Positions 9,410-17,549 of a stretch of 64,000 bases of DNA are shown here, piece after piece. Origin of the DNA: CAG-177 sp003514385. Lineage in GTDB: Bacteria; Bacillota; Clostridia; Oscillospirales; Acutalibacteraceae. How positions within the stretch are numbered: the first letter of the stretch is position 1; the number at the start of each line of letters is the position of its first letter. The position numbers and the translations under genes were made by a program. Location: contig JBPPLN010000001.1 of the NCBI GenBank assembly GCA_051920445.1, positions 1,488,001-1,552,000 of the forward strand, given 5' to 3'. The notes under the pieces are model-generated. The model was not told the DNA's origin, ran no database searches, and saw only the letters and a program-made list of their open reading frames with translations.

Positions 9410-10297
9410 ATGAAAAAGATTCTGGCAATAATCCTTGCCGCTGTCCTCGTTCTCTCGTTCGCGGCGTGCAAGAAGAATGACACAAACAACGACACCACTG
9501 CCGGTGACGCACAGACCTCCGGTCAGGCGGCGGATGTTTCCGCTTCCGATGATACCGCTTCTTCCGAAGAGGCTTCCTCCGAGGTCGAGACCGAAGTAGT
9601 CACCGATAAAGAGGGTCACACCGTTATCGAGACTAAGGCTCCTCAGTCCTCCGATACAAAGAACACGACCAAGGGCAACACGACTCCCTCCAAGGGTCTC
9701 AACACCAACGACGCAGCAGCTTGCATCAAAGCTTATCAGGCGGCGGTCAACGCTACAAAGCAATTCAAGAGCGGCAGACAGAACATGGCTCTCAAGGGCA
9801 GCATCACTGCTGACGGCAGCCTCGGCGCTCTGCTCAAGATAGCTCAGAAGCCCGTTGCAAACGCACTCAACAAGAACTCCAAGGATCGTACCGATATTCC
9901 CGGCAAGCCCTCGGGCATGCAGGCGAGCCACATGAAGAGCGCCAGCGCGGTGACCAGCGGCAACTACACCACAATCACCTTCAACGTCAAGGATCAGACT
10001 CAGGGCGCAAAGGCTGATAACCACAGCGGTTCCGTCGGCTGCGCAGTCGGTACTCTCGGCGATGTCGATAACGCTATCAGGGAGCTCGGACTCAGCGTCG
10101 ACTACAAGGACGGCAAGATTGAGCTGACCTATACCAACTGCAAGGTCGTCGTCAAGATTGACAACACCACCGGCAAGATCGTCGAAGGCAGCTGGGCATA
10201 TGATGTCAATGTCTATGCAAACGGCATCAAGGTCTCCATCGTCTCCGTCAATAACCTCAAGGGTATCGTCGCTTTCTCTTACACCGCTAAGGGCTGA
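9410..10297 (+). CDS. Secreted lipoprotein, family copy 2
   Basis: The 295-residue product begins MKKILAIILAAVLVLSFAAC with lipobox SFAAC. A Ser/Thr/Asp/Glu-rich spacer runs to about residue 95. The folded domain starts near AACIKAYQAAVNATKQF and contains SGNYTTITFNVKDQT and the near-C-terminal block NCKVVVKIDNTTGKIVEGSW. The last is almost identical in the next gene (DCKVVVKIDNGSGSIVSGTW), so copies 2 and 3 are close paralogues from tandem duplication, while copies 1 and 4 form a second subgroup. The family is not one I can name; surface exposure is inferred from the lipobox and linker. Confidence 0.85.
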   Translation: MKKILAIILAAVLVLSFAACKKNDTNNDTTAGDAQTSGQAADVSASDDTASSEEASSEVETEVVTDKEGHTVIETKAPQSSDTKNTTKGNTTPSKGLNTNDAAACIKAYQAAVNATKQFKSGRQNMALKGSITADGSLGALLKIAQKPVANALNKNSKDRTDIPGKPSGMQASHMKSASAVTSGNYTTITFNVKDQTQGAKADNHSGSVGCAVGTLGDVDNAIRELGLSVDYKDGKIELTYTNCKVVVKIDNTTGKIVEGSWAYDVNVYANGIKVSIVSVNNLKGIVAFSYTAKG

Positions 10298-10315
10298 TAT
10301 CTGAAAAAAATCGAA

Positions 10316-10347
10316 GCCGTCCGTCTTTTCCAGACGGGCGGTTTTTT
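10316..10347 (+). terminator. Terminator after lipoprotein copy 2
   Basis: GCCGTCCGTCT and AGACGGGCGG form a stem followed by T6. Confidence 0.85.
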
Positions 10348-10430
10348 GTCGGCTGTCGGGGATATGCGTCGGATAAACTGCGGTTTTATTAAAAATTAAT
10401 TTTTTACCATGTTTTTTTATAAGATTTTTC

Positions 10431-10459
10431 TTGACCTGTATGCTTTAATAGCTTAAAAT
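10431..10459 (+). promoter_or_regulatory. Promoter of lipoprotein gene 10512
   Basis: TTGACC and TAAAAT lie 17 bases apart, about 50 bases before the start codon. Confidence 0.75.
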
Positions 10460-10511
10460 ATAAACCTAATCAAATGCAACACTCAGATAAAATCTGTCGG
10501 GAGGGAGAAGA

Positions 10512-11420
10512 ATGAACAAAAAGCTTATGAGATTTGCCGCACTTTTGCTTGCGGCGGCTATGCTCTTTTCCTTTTCGGCGTGCAGAACGAACGATGACGG
10601 TTCGGAGTCTTCTACGGACGAACCCTCGGTCACTGATGCGGGGAATATTCATGAGGAGTCCACCGACTCTGCGGATCTGACAACTGACGAGCCGACGACC
10701 GACTCAAGAACCGTGACGCGCTCCAATGCCTCCGGCGGAACAAAGACCGAGGCTGTCAACGTCTACAAGGGGCTCAACTCCACGAACACTTCGCGGGTGC
10801 TCCAGTATTATAAAGCTGCGGCGGCGAACACCAAGAGCATCGACGCCACGCAGTATATGTCCATGAAGCGCGTTGATTACACTCCGCGCAACAGCTTCCA
10901 AAAGGGAATGCTCACCGTGTTCACGGGAATCGCTTCGGCGGCTCTCGCGGCAAACAGCAAAGCGGTGACTACAATTCCCGGAAAATATAAGCAGATAAAG
11001 GCGAGCGATCTTATCTCGGCGAACGCTGTCGCTTACGGCAACTACACCATAGTGACGCTCAACGTCAGGATGCAGCAGGACGATCAGAATACTAAGGACG
11101 CGCATCAGGGTCCGGTCGGCAGGACTGTCGGAACGGTCGGGAACCTTGACAGAGTGTTTGAAGCCATGCCGAGCGTCAAGGTGGATTGCTCAAAGGGCAG
11201 CATCACGCTCAAGTATGATGACTGCAAGGTCGTTGTCAAGATTGACAACGGCAGCGGCTCGATAGTCAGCGGCACATGGAGCTACACCGTTGATGTTGAC
11301 ATCGACAATATATATGCGAGCATCGCGGGCAGCGAAGAACTGCTGATAACGAACACCGGCGGAGCTGTAGGATATATAATAAAAACTAACGACGGAATCT
11401 CGCTTCAAAACCGAAAATAA
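10512..11420 (+). CDS. Secreted lipoprotein, family copy 3
   Basis: The 302-residue product has a signal peptide with lipobox SFSAC at residue 24, an acidic Ser/Thr linker, and the same C-terminal domain as copy 2 (GNYTIVTLNVRMQ, GPVGRTVGTVGN, DCKVVVKIDNGSGS). A GGGAGG site precedes the ATG. Each of the three tandem genes has its own promoter and terminator, so dosage or condition-specific expression can be separate. Function unknown. Confidence 0.84.
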   Translation: MNKKLMRFAALLLAAAMLFSFSACRTNDDGSESSTDEPSVTDAGNIHEESTDSADLTTDEPTTDSRTVTRSNASGGTKTEAVNVYKGLNSTNTSRVLQYYKAAAANTKSIDATQYMSMKRVDYTPRNSFQKGMLTVFTGIASAALAANSKAVTTIPGKYKQIKASDLISANAVAYGNYTIVTLNVRMQQDDQNTKDAHQGPVGRTVGTVGNLDRVFEAMPSVKVDCSKGSITLKYDDCKVVVKIDNGSGSIVSGTWSYTVDVDIDNIYASIAGSEELLITNTGGAVGYIIKTNDGISLQNRK

Positions 11421-11426
11421 AATTGA

Positions 11427-11457
11427 CCCGCACGGCGCAATGCCGGGCGGGTTTTTT
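11427..11457 (+). terminator. Terminator after lipoprotein copy 3
   Basis: CCCGC...GCGGG stem with inner GGC/GCC pairing and a T6 tract. Confidence 0.8.
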
Positions 11458-11473
11458 GGATATTAAATTTGAG

Positions 11474-11501
11474 AAGAGAGCTGCCTTTTGACAGCTCTCT
11501 T
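11474..11501 (-). terminator. Terminator of the EF-G-like gene
   Basis: AAGAGAGCTG and CAGCTCTCTT form a perfect 10-base stem. On the minus strand it lies just after the stop and runs into an AT-rich tract. Confidence 0.65.
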
Positions 11502-11511
11502 CTTATGTTTT

Positions 11512-13563
11512 TTATTTATCGGCTTCGGCCTCGTTTGCCTTTGCCTCTTCGATAACCTTCTGTGCAACGACGGGCGGCGCATCCTCATAGCGGGTGAACT
11601 CAAGGGTGAACCAGCCTCTGCCGGCGGTCACGGAACGCAGGACGGTCGAGAAGTCGCCCATCTCGCCCATGGGAACTTCCGCGATGAGCTCCTGGATCTT
11701 CGGCTCATCGGACGGACCCATGCCGAGCACGCGGCCGCGGCGCTTGGTGACGTCGCCCATGATGTCGCCGAGATTTTCATCGGGCATATAGGCCTTCAGA
11801 GTGCCTATGGGCTCGAGGATAACGGGATTAGCCTGCGGAATACCGTTCTTGTAGGCTATGTTGGCAGCGGTCTTGAACGCCATTTCGGACGAGTCGACCG
11901 GATGATAAGAGCCATCGTAAAGGGTTGCCTTTATGCCGACCATCGGGTAGCCTGCAAGCACGCCCTTCTTGACGCTGTCGCGCAGACCCTTTTCAACTGC
12001 GGGGAAGAAGTTCTTCGGCACGGAGCCGCCGACAACTTCCTCGGCGAAAACGAGATCGTCGCTCTCGCAGGGCTCGAAGCGGATGAACACATCGCCGAAC
12101 TGGCCGTGTCCGCCGGACTGCTTCTTGTGTCTGCCCTGAACTTCGACCTTCTTGCGGATGGACTCTCTGTATGCAACCTTCGGCACGCTGAGGTCGACCT
12201 CAACGCCGAACTTGTTCTTGAGCTTGGAAACGATAACATCAAGGTGCTGCTCGCCGAGACCGGAGAGAACCTGCTCGCGGGTCTCTTTGTTGATGACGAA
12301 CGAAATTGTCGGATCCTCTTCGAGGAGTCTGAGCAAGCTCGCCGCGACCTTCTCTTCGTCGCCCTTCTTGCGAACCTTGACTGCCATTGAAAGGCAGGGG
12401 GTCGGGAACTTGATGCCCTCGAGGGTTATCGGGTTCTTTGCCGAGCAGACCGTGTCTCCGGTCTTGATGCCCGCAAGCTTTGTGACAACGCCGATGTCGC
12501 CCGCGGGGATGCAGGATGCGTCCTCCTGCTTGCTGCCCCTGAGGGTGATTATCTTGCCCATTCTCTCGCTCTCTTCGGTGCGGGAGTTATATGCGGGGGT
12601 GTCCGAAGTTATCTTGCCGGAAACGACCTTGAAGAAGGACATCTTGCCGACGAACGGGTCGGCGATGGTCTTGAAGCAGATAGCCGCAAGAGGGCCGTTC
12701 TCGTCGCAGGCAAGACCGTTCTCGCCTGCCTTGTCGGCTGCGGAGGGAGCGGAATAAACTATCTCGTCAAGGAGCATATCAATAGCTTCGCAGGTGTAGC
12801 CCGCGCAGGCATATACGGGGATAACGGAGCCGTCGCTGACGCCGGAGTTGAGAGCCTTGATTATCTCTTCGCGGGTAAAAGTCTCGCCTGCAAAGAACTT
12901 CTCCATCAGCTCGTCGTCGCTCGAAGCGACTGCTTCTGTAAGTATATCGAGCATCTCGTCAAGCTGCGGGTCGGAGGGCATTGCGACCTCTTTCTTCTCG
13001 CCGCCGCTGTAGTCGAAAGCCTTGCGGGATGCGAGGTTGACATATGCCGCAACCTTGCCGCCGTCCATATAGGGGACTATAACGGGGCAGATAGCGCCGC
13101 CGACTGCGTCTTTTATAGCTGCAAATGTTTTATAGAAATCTGTATTGTCCGCGTCGCAGCGGGTGATGGCGAACATTCTCGAAATGCCTCTGGCGTTCGC
13201 CGCCTTGAGAGCCTTCTCTGCGCCGACGTCAAAGCCGGAGCCCGCCGCAGTGACGATGAGCACGCTGTCCGCCGCGCGGATGCCTTCGCTCATGCCGCCC
13301 GCAAAGTCAAAAAGACCGGGAGTGTCGATTATATTTATCTTTGCGTCGTTCCACTCGATAGCGGCAACAGCGGTTGAAACCGTGGCCTTTCTCTTTTTCT
13401 CCTCGGCGTCGAAGTCGAGCACGGTGGTGCCGTCGGCGACTCTGCCGAGTCTGTCGGTAGCCTTCGCAGTGTAGAGCATTGCTTCCGCAAGGGTTGTTTT
13501 TCCTCTGCCGCCATGACCTGCTATGGCGATATTTCTTATGTCTTTCGCGTTATAGGCTTTCAA
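11512..13563 (-). CDS. Elongation factor G-like GTPase (EF-G paralogue)
   Basis: The 683-residue protein has the EF-G domain order: GTPase with P-loop GHGGRGKTT at residue 17 and DTPG near 80, domain II, then domains III-V (RESIRKKVEVQGRH, GGHGQFGDV, LGMGPSDEPKIQEL). The GHGG P-loop is typical of the EF-G-like paralogue group rather than the main translocase (GHIDAGKTT). The guanine-recognition NKxD motif is replaced by TRCD near residue 133, which is unusual. The role is uncertain: EF-G paralogues act in ribosome recycling, in fine-tuning of translation or under stress. It is a single gene with its own terminator. Confidence 0.88.
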   Translation of the reverse strand: MKAYNAKDIRNIAIAGHGGRGKTTLAEAMLYTAKATDRLGRVADGTTVLDFDAEEKKRKATVSTAVAAIEWNDAKINIIDTPGLFDFAGGMSEGIRAADSVLIVTAAGSGFDVGAEKALKAANARGISRMFAITRCDADNTDFYKTFAAIKDAVGGAICPVIVPYMDGGKVAAYVNLASRKAFDYSGGEKKEVAMPSDPQLDEMLDILTEAVASSDDELMEKFFAGETFTREEIIKALNSGVSDGSVIPVYACAGYTCEAIDMLLDEIVYSAPSAADKAGENGLACDENGPLAAICFKTIADPFVGKMSFFKVVSGKITSDTPAYNSRTEESERMGKIITLRGSKQEDASCIPAGDIGVVTKLAGIKTGDTVCSAKNPITLEGIKFPTPCLSMAVKVRKKGDEEKVAASLLRLLEEDPTISFVINKETREQVLSGLGEQHLDVIVSKLKNKFGVEVDLSVPKVAYRESIRKKVEVQGRHKKQSGGHGQFGDVFIRFEPCESDDLVFAEEVVGGSVPKNFFPAVEKGLRDSVKKGVLAGYPMVGIKATLYDGSYHPVDSSEMAFKTAANIAYKNGIPQANPVILEPIGTLKAYMPDENLGDIMGDVTKRRGRVLGMGPSDEPKIQELIAEVPMGEMGDFSTVLRSVTAGRGWFTLEFTRYEDAPPVVAQKVIEEAKANEAEADK

Positions 13564-13778
13564 AAAAAGTCCTCCTTATCAAAGCGCCGCTGCGCGTTTA
13601 GATTTACTGCATAAAAATTAACCACAGTTTTGAAGAAATTATAGCATACATTACTATAGATTTCAACAAAAAAATAAAAATATATTCATTAACGTTATAT
13701 AAACAAATTGAGCGCAGTTTGCACTTATAAAAGGATATAAAAATAGTATGTTTTGGTCACATCGGGGCTGTTTATCTC

Positions 13779-13864
13779 AAAATAAAAATAAGGACTGCGG
13801 CGGTCCGCAGTCCCTTGTGATAAAAGTTATAACAAAACATCCCCCGCACCTCTCGGTGCAGGGG
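13779..13864 (-). terminator. Double terminator after the ATPase remnant
   Basis: Two strong stems read on the minus strand. The first (13841-13864) pairs GCACC/GGTGC and CCCC/GGGG and is followed by TGTTTTGTT. The second (13792-13813) pairs GGACTGCGG with CCGCAGTCC and is followed by a T-rich tract. Confidence 0.8.
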
Positions 13865-13874
13865 ATGCATTATA

Positions 13875-14027
13875 TCAATTTTTACGCAGCTTTCTTTTCT
13901 TTTCTTTTCTGCGCTCTGCCGCGCGTCTGATAGCCTTGCCTATCTCGAACATCGGGATAGTGGAGACCGAGAGACCTGCGGAAATGAGCAGCTCGTTGAG
14001 CTGGAATGTACCGGGCGCGATGTCAAT
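13875..14027 (-). pseudogene. Remnant of a P-type ATPase C-terminus
   Basis: On the minus strand about 50 codons stay open to a TGA at 13875-13877, with no start of their own. The translation contains APGTFQLNELLISAGLSVS, TIPMFEIGKAI and RRAAERRKEKKRKLRKN. It aligns with the last ~45 residues of the intact ATPase just upstream (FSIIPIVEIIKVV, QRAAAKRKVSR) without being identical. It begins only about 10 bases after that gene's stop. The simplest reading is that a second, tandem ATPase gene was lost by recombination, leaving its 3' end. Confidence 0.75.
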
Positions 14028-14035
14028 TTATTATA

Positions 14036-16738
14036 TTATCTGGAGACTTTTCTTTTCGCTGCGGCACGCTGAACGACCTTGATTATCTCGACTATCGGGA
14101 TTATCGAAAACGCGAGGGCGAGCGATGTTGCATATTCGGCGAAGCCTATCGGAGTGAAGCCGAAGGCGTTTGCGAGGAACGGTATCTCAATAACCGCCGT
14201 AGTCAGCACGAGCGACGCCACCATAGCACCGAACAGGGGCAGGTTGTGGCTGCCGCGAAGGCTCATCTTTATGACCGAGCCGCGCTGCGAGCGCATATTG
14301 AACGAGTGGAATATCTCGCACATCGACATGGTGAGGAATGCCATCGTCATGCCCTGCTCGCACTGTGCGATGTTCATAAACGCCCAGTGTCCCGTCTCGA
14401 AGCGTTCGCCTATAAAGAACGCCGCGAGGGTCAGTGCGGTGACCAGCACGCCCTGATAGAGCACATCAAAGCCGAGCCCGCCTGCAAATATTCCGTCCGA
14501 CGGATCGCGCGGGCGGCGGCGCATGATATCGCTCTCCGCCTTTTCGAGTCCGAGCGCGAGCGCCGGGAAGCAGTCGGTGACGAGGTTTATGAACAGCAGA
14601 TGCGGCGCTTCGAGAATGGTGAAGCCGAGAAGCGTTGCGGTGAATATCGCGAGCACTTCCGCGAGGTTTGAGCCGAGCAGGAATTGAATAGCCTTTCGGA
14701 TATTGTCATATATCCTGCGCCCCTCCTCGACGGCGTTGACAATGGTCGCAAAGTTGTCGTCCGTGAGCACCATGTCGGCGACGTTCTTCGTGACGTCCGT
14801 GCCGGTGATGCCCATGCCGATTCCGATGTCGGCGCTCTTTATCGACGGCGCGTCGTTGACTCCGTCACCCGTCATGGCGGTTATCTTTCCTTTTGCGCGC
14901 CAGGCGTTGACTATTCTCGTCTTGTGCTCGGGCTGCACGCGCGCATATACATATATATTTTCGACTCTGTCCGCGAACTCTTCGTCGCTCATCGCGGAGA
15001 GCTCCGCGCCGGTTATTGCCTGTGACGGATCGGTGAGTATGCCCAGTTCGGAGGCTATCGCAACGGCGGTGTCCTTATGGTCGCCGGTTATCATAACGGG
15101 GGTTATACCCGCGCCGCGGCACTCCTCTATAGCCGCCTTGACCTCCGGGCGAACGGGGTCTATCATGCCGGTAAGGCCGATGAATATCAGGTCATGCTCG
15201 AGCGCCTCGGGCGAAAAATCGTCGGGCGCGGAGTCGTATTTTCTCATCGCCGCCGCGAGCACGCGCAGAGCCTTATCCGCCATCCTCTTGTTTTCCGAGG
15301 CTATTGTCGCTTTTATCTCGTCTGTCATCGGAACGATTTTTCCGTCAATAAAAGCGTGGGTGCAGAGATCGACGACAACATCGGGAGCACCCTTTGTGTA
15401 TTGAATAATGCCGTCCGGTGTCTTGTGGACGGTGGACATCATCTTTCTGCCGGAGTCGAACGGAGCTTCGCCGATTCTCGGGCTGTCGCTTTTCAGCTCG
15501 CCCTTATGAAGTCCGAGGCTTATCGCGTAGCTGACGAGAGCCGCCTCCGTGGGCTCGCCGATCACGAGTCCGTCGGAATCCTCCTGCGCGTCGGAGCAGA
15601 GGGACATGGCTCTTGCGAGCAGCTTTTCGTCGCCGTAATGATCGACGACGGTCATCTTATTCTGCGTGAGAGTGCCTGTCTTGTCAGAGCAGATTATCTG
15701 CGCGCAGCCGAGCGTCTCAACAGCGGTGAGCTTGCGGATAACCGCATTTTTCTTCGACATGTTCGTAACGCCTATCGACAGCACGATAGTGACCACCGCC
15801 GCAAGTCCCTCGGGAACGGCGGCAACGGCGAGGCTGACGGCTACCATAAACACGTCGATAACGCTCTTGAATATCAGCGCGGGATCGCCGCCCGCGAGAG
15901 TGGAGCGCTCCATGAACAGCGAGAACGCGAAGATGAAAACGCAGATTCCAAGCACGAGGAAGGTGAGCGTCTTAGAGAGTCCCGCAAGCTTTTTCTGGAG
16001 CGGGGTCTGTCCGTCCTCTGCCTTTGTTATGGCGTCGGCTATCTTGCCCATCTCGGTATTCATGCCCGTGTCGGTGACAACGGCCTTGCCGCGTCCGTAG
16101 ACAACGGCGCTGCCCATATACGCCATGTTCTTTCTGTCGCCCAGCGGAATATCGCCGCCGTCGCCCGCGCCGAGAACGGAGATAATTTTGCTCACGGGCA
16201 CGCTCTCGCCCGTCAGTGCAGCCTCCTCTATTTTAAGGCTGGCGCTCTCGAATATGCGGCAGTCTGCGGGAACAGCGTCGCCCGCCTCAAGCACAACAAC
16301 GTCGCCGACGGTCAGATCCTCGCTCTTGACAGTCATTATCCTGCCCTCGCGAATGACCTTGGAGGTCGCCGCGCTCATCTCCTGAAGCGCCTCGATAGCC
16401 TTTTCCGCCTTACTCTCCTGCAAGACGCCGAGCACGGCGTTTATGAGCACAACGGCGAGGATTATCACGGTGTCCGTAGGGAAGGACGGCGAGCCGGAGA
16501 CCTTGCCCTCGTAGACTGTTGTCACGGCGGATATGACCGCGGCGACGATAAGGATGATTATCATCGGGTCGGCAAGCTGCTCAAAAAACCGCCTGACGAG
16601 CGATTTCTGCTTTGCCTGTGCCAATTTGTTTTTGCCGTATTTCTCAAGACGGCGTTCGGCCTCGGACTGCGAAAGTCCGTTTTCCGAGCTCTCCGTCCGC
16701 TTAAACACCTCGCGGACGTCTTCAAGATAGTACTTCAA
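14036..16738 (-). CDS. P2A-type cation-exporting ATPase, probable Mn2+ or Ca2+ exporter
   Basis: The 900-residue P-type ATPase has the N-terminal cation-ATPase domain, TGES in the actuator, PEGL in TM4, phosphorylation motif SDKTGTLT near residue 350, TGDGVND, and TM5/TM6 ligands GSNLAEV and NLVTD as in SERCA-type pumps. The start is TTG at 16738, supported by an AGGGAGG site; no ATG fits. Directly upstream is a yybP-ykoY-type Mn2+ riboswitch with an overlapping terminator, so the likely role is manganese export when Mn2+ is high. Known P-type Mn2+ exporters under the same riboswitch class occur in Lactococcus and Streptococcus. A duplicated fragment of a related 3' end follows. Confidence 0.93.
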   Translation of the reverse strand: MKYYLEDVREVFKRTESSENGLSQSEAERRLEKYGKNKLAQAKQKSLVRRFFEQLADPMIIILIVAAVISAVTTVYEGKVSGSPSFPTDTVIILAVVLINAVLGVLQESKAEKAIEALQEMSAATSKVIREGRIMTVKSEDLTVGDVVVLEAGDAVPADCRIFESASLKIEEAALTGESVPVSKIISVLGAGDGGDIPLGDRKNMAYMGSAVVYGRGKAVVTDTGMNTEMGKIADAITKAEDGQTPLQKKLAGLSKTLTFLVLGICVFIFAFSLFMERSTLAGGDPALIFKSVIDVFMVAVSLAVAAVPEGLAAVVTIVLSIGVTNMSKKNAVIRKLTAVETLGCAQIICSDKTGTLTQNKMTVVDHYGDEKLLARAMSLCSDAQEDSDGLVIGEPTEAALVSYAISLGLHKGELKSDSPRIGEAPFDSGRKMMSTVHKTPDGIIQYTKGAPDVVVDLCTHAFIDGKIVPMTDEIKATIASENKRMADKALRVLAAAMRKYDSAPDDFSPEALEHDLIFIGLTGMIDPVRPEVKAAIEECRGAGITPVMITGDHKDTAVAIASELGILTDPSQAITGAELSAMSDEEFADRVENIYVYARVQPEHKTRIVNAWRAKGKITAMTGDGVNDAPSIKSADIGIGMGITGTDVTKNVADMVLTDDNFATIVNAVEEGRRIYDNIRKAIQFLLGSNLAEVLAIFTATLLGFTILEAPHLLFINLVTDCFPALALGLEKAESDIMRRRPRDPSDGIFAGGLGFDVLYQGVLVTALTLAAFFIGERFETGHWAFMNIAQCEQGMTMAFLTMSMCEIFHSFNMRSQRGSVIKMSLRGSHNLPLFGAMVASLVLTTAVIEIPFLANAFGFTPIGFAEYATSLALAFSIIPIVEIIKVVQRAAAKRKVSR

Positions 16739-16764
16739 TTTTTATGCCTCCCTTTCGGTTAAAC

Positions 16765-16801
16765 AAAAAAGACCTTCGACAGACTATGTCTGCCAAAGGT
16801 C
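16765..16801 (-). terminator. Riboswitch-controlled terminator
   Basis: On the minus strand GACCTTTGGCAGAC pairs with GTCTGTCGAAGGTC over 14 positions (two G-U pairs), with a three-base loop and a T6 tract. Its 5' arm is the 3' strand of the aptamer, the expected mutually exclusive arrangement. Confidence 0.85.
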
Positions 16802-16925
16802 TTGCCTCAAACACGTCTGAACGCATATGTCTGCTGCCAGCCGGGCTCGGTCGGTTATCACGACCTGCACGACGGTTGGTGACAGCGAGATGGGCTTTTG
16901 CCCATAGCTACTCCCCAATGGATGT
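16798..16925 (-). ncRNA. yybP-ykoY (Mn2+) riboswitch aptamer
   Basis: Read on the minus strand the leader carries the conserved class features: GGGGAGTAGC at the 5' end (16917-16905 region), a GGGC-AAAA-GCCC stem, CTGTCACCAACC, a GCCCGGC segment, and AGGCAAGACCTTTGGC at the 3' end. The last element also forms the 5' arm of the terminator. In the known class, Mn2+ binding stabilises the aptamer and frees transcription of Mn2+-homeostasis genes. Assignment is by motif recall, not by a covariance search. Confidence 0.85.
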
Positions 16926-17013
16926 GCATTTATCATACTCTGCAAAAGAGGAAATGTCAATTAAAAATTTATAAATTTTTATCTATTATTCTTTTTATTC
17001 GACAAAATCACTC

Positions 17014-17042
17014 TTGACAAAAGCGCAATGTGAATATATAAT
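17014..17042 (+). promoter_or_regulatory. Consensus promoter of the cold-shock gene
   Basis: TTGACA and TATAAT are separated by exactly 17 bases. Transcription would begin near 17049, leaving a leader of about 130 bases before the start codon. Confidence 0.88.
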
Positions 17043-17070
17043 TAATGCGTATTCTGACAAATGTTTCTGT

Positions 17071-17130
17071 GGACTCGCATGTTTTTGTAAGCCATTGACC
17101 GTTTGATGGTTCACAAAAATGTGCGGGTCC
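17071..17130 (+). ncRNA. Long hairpin in the cold-shock mRNA leader
   Basis: Bases 17071-17088 pair with 17113-17130 without a break (three G-U pairs), and pairing resumes inside (17090-17096 with 17105-17111), leaving an eight-base loop. The 60-base hairpin ends 37 bases before the AGGAGG-type site. A long structured leader is typical of temperature-controlled csp mRNAs, but this fold is not one I recognise. Confidence 0.7.
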
Positions 17131-17180
17131 ATTGCACAACATATAATATAGAATGCAAATTTTTTCACGGAGGTACCACA

Positions 17181-17390
17181 ATGAAGGGTACAGTCAAATG
17201 GTTCAACGCAGAAAAAGGTTTTGGCTTCATCGCTAACGATGAGGGCGGCGACGATGTTTTCGTACATTTCTCCGCTATCGTTGCAGACGGCTACAGAACT
17301 CTCACCGAGGGTCAGAAGGTCACCTTCGAGGTCGAGCCGGATCCCAAGGATTCCAGCAAGCTCAGAGCTGTCAACGTTGTCGGCGAATAA
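17181..17390 (+). CDS. Cold-shock domain protein (CspA family)
   Basis: This is a 69-residue single cold-shock domain, with the RNP1 motif KGFGFI near residue 13 and RNP2 VFVHF near residue 29. It binds single-stranded RNA and DNA and melts mRNA structure on cold shift or in fast growth. The ATG at 17181 is chosen because GGAGG lies just before it; a longer in-frame reading from 17103 runs through the leader hairpin. It has its own promoter and terminator. Confidence 0.95.
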   Translation: MKGTVKWFNAEKGFGFIANDEGGDDVFVHFSAIVADGYRTLTEGQKVTFEVEPDPKDSSKLRAVNVVGE

Positions 17391-17408
17391 TTTTCTCCAG
17401 AGTTGACG

Positions 17409-17439
17409 CGGGCGTCCGTTATGCGGACGCCCGTTTTTT
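17409..17439 (+). terminator. Terminator of the cold-shock gene
   Basis: CGGGCGTCCG and CGGACGCCCG form a perfect 10-base stem followed by T6. Confidence 0.92.
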
Positions 17440-17478
17440 ATGTCTGTCTTTTGAAAGAACGGTCGATTTCAGGTTTGG

Positions 17479-17507
17479 TTGTTTTTTGTATAATGTTGTG
17501 ATATAAT
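17479..17507 (+). promoter_or_regulatory. Promoter of the mrr-type gene
   Basis: TTGTTT and TATAAT are spaced 17 bases apart, 43 bases before the start codon; a second TATAAT lies at 17489. Confidence 0.6.
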
Positions 17508-17549
17508 TCGATATAGAACAGACATGATGCGAAGAGAGGAAATGTTAAA

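Noticed and set aside
15077..16762. Long open frame antisense to the P-type ATPase
   Set aside because: Shadow of a gene with unmistakable ATPase motifs; similar shadows exist opposite gltX, hndC, hndD, nadE and the phosphatase gene.
16744..16974. Small plus-strand frame upstream of the ATPase
   Set aside because: It lies over the riboswitch and terminator, has no homology I recognise, and its apparent start coincides with the ATPase ribosome site on the other strand.
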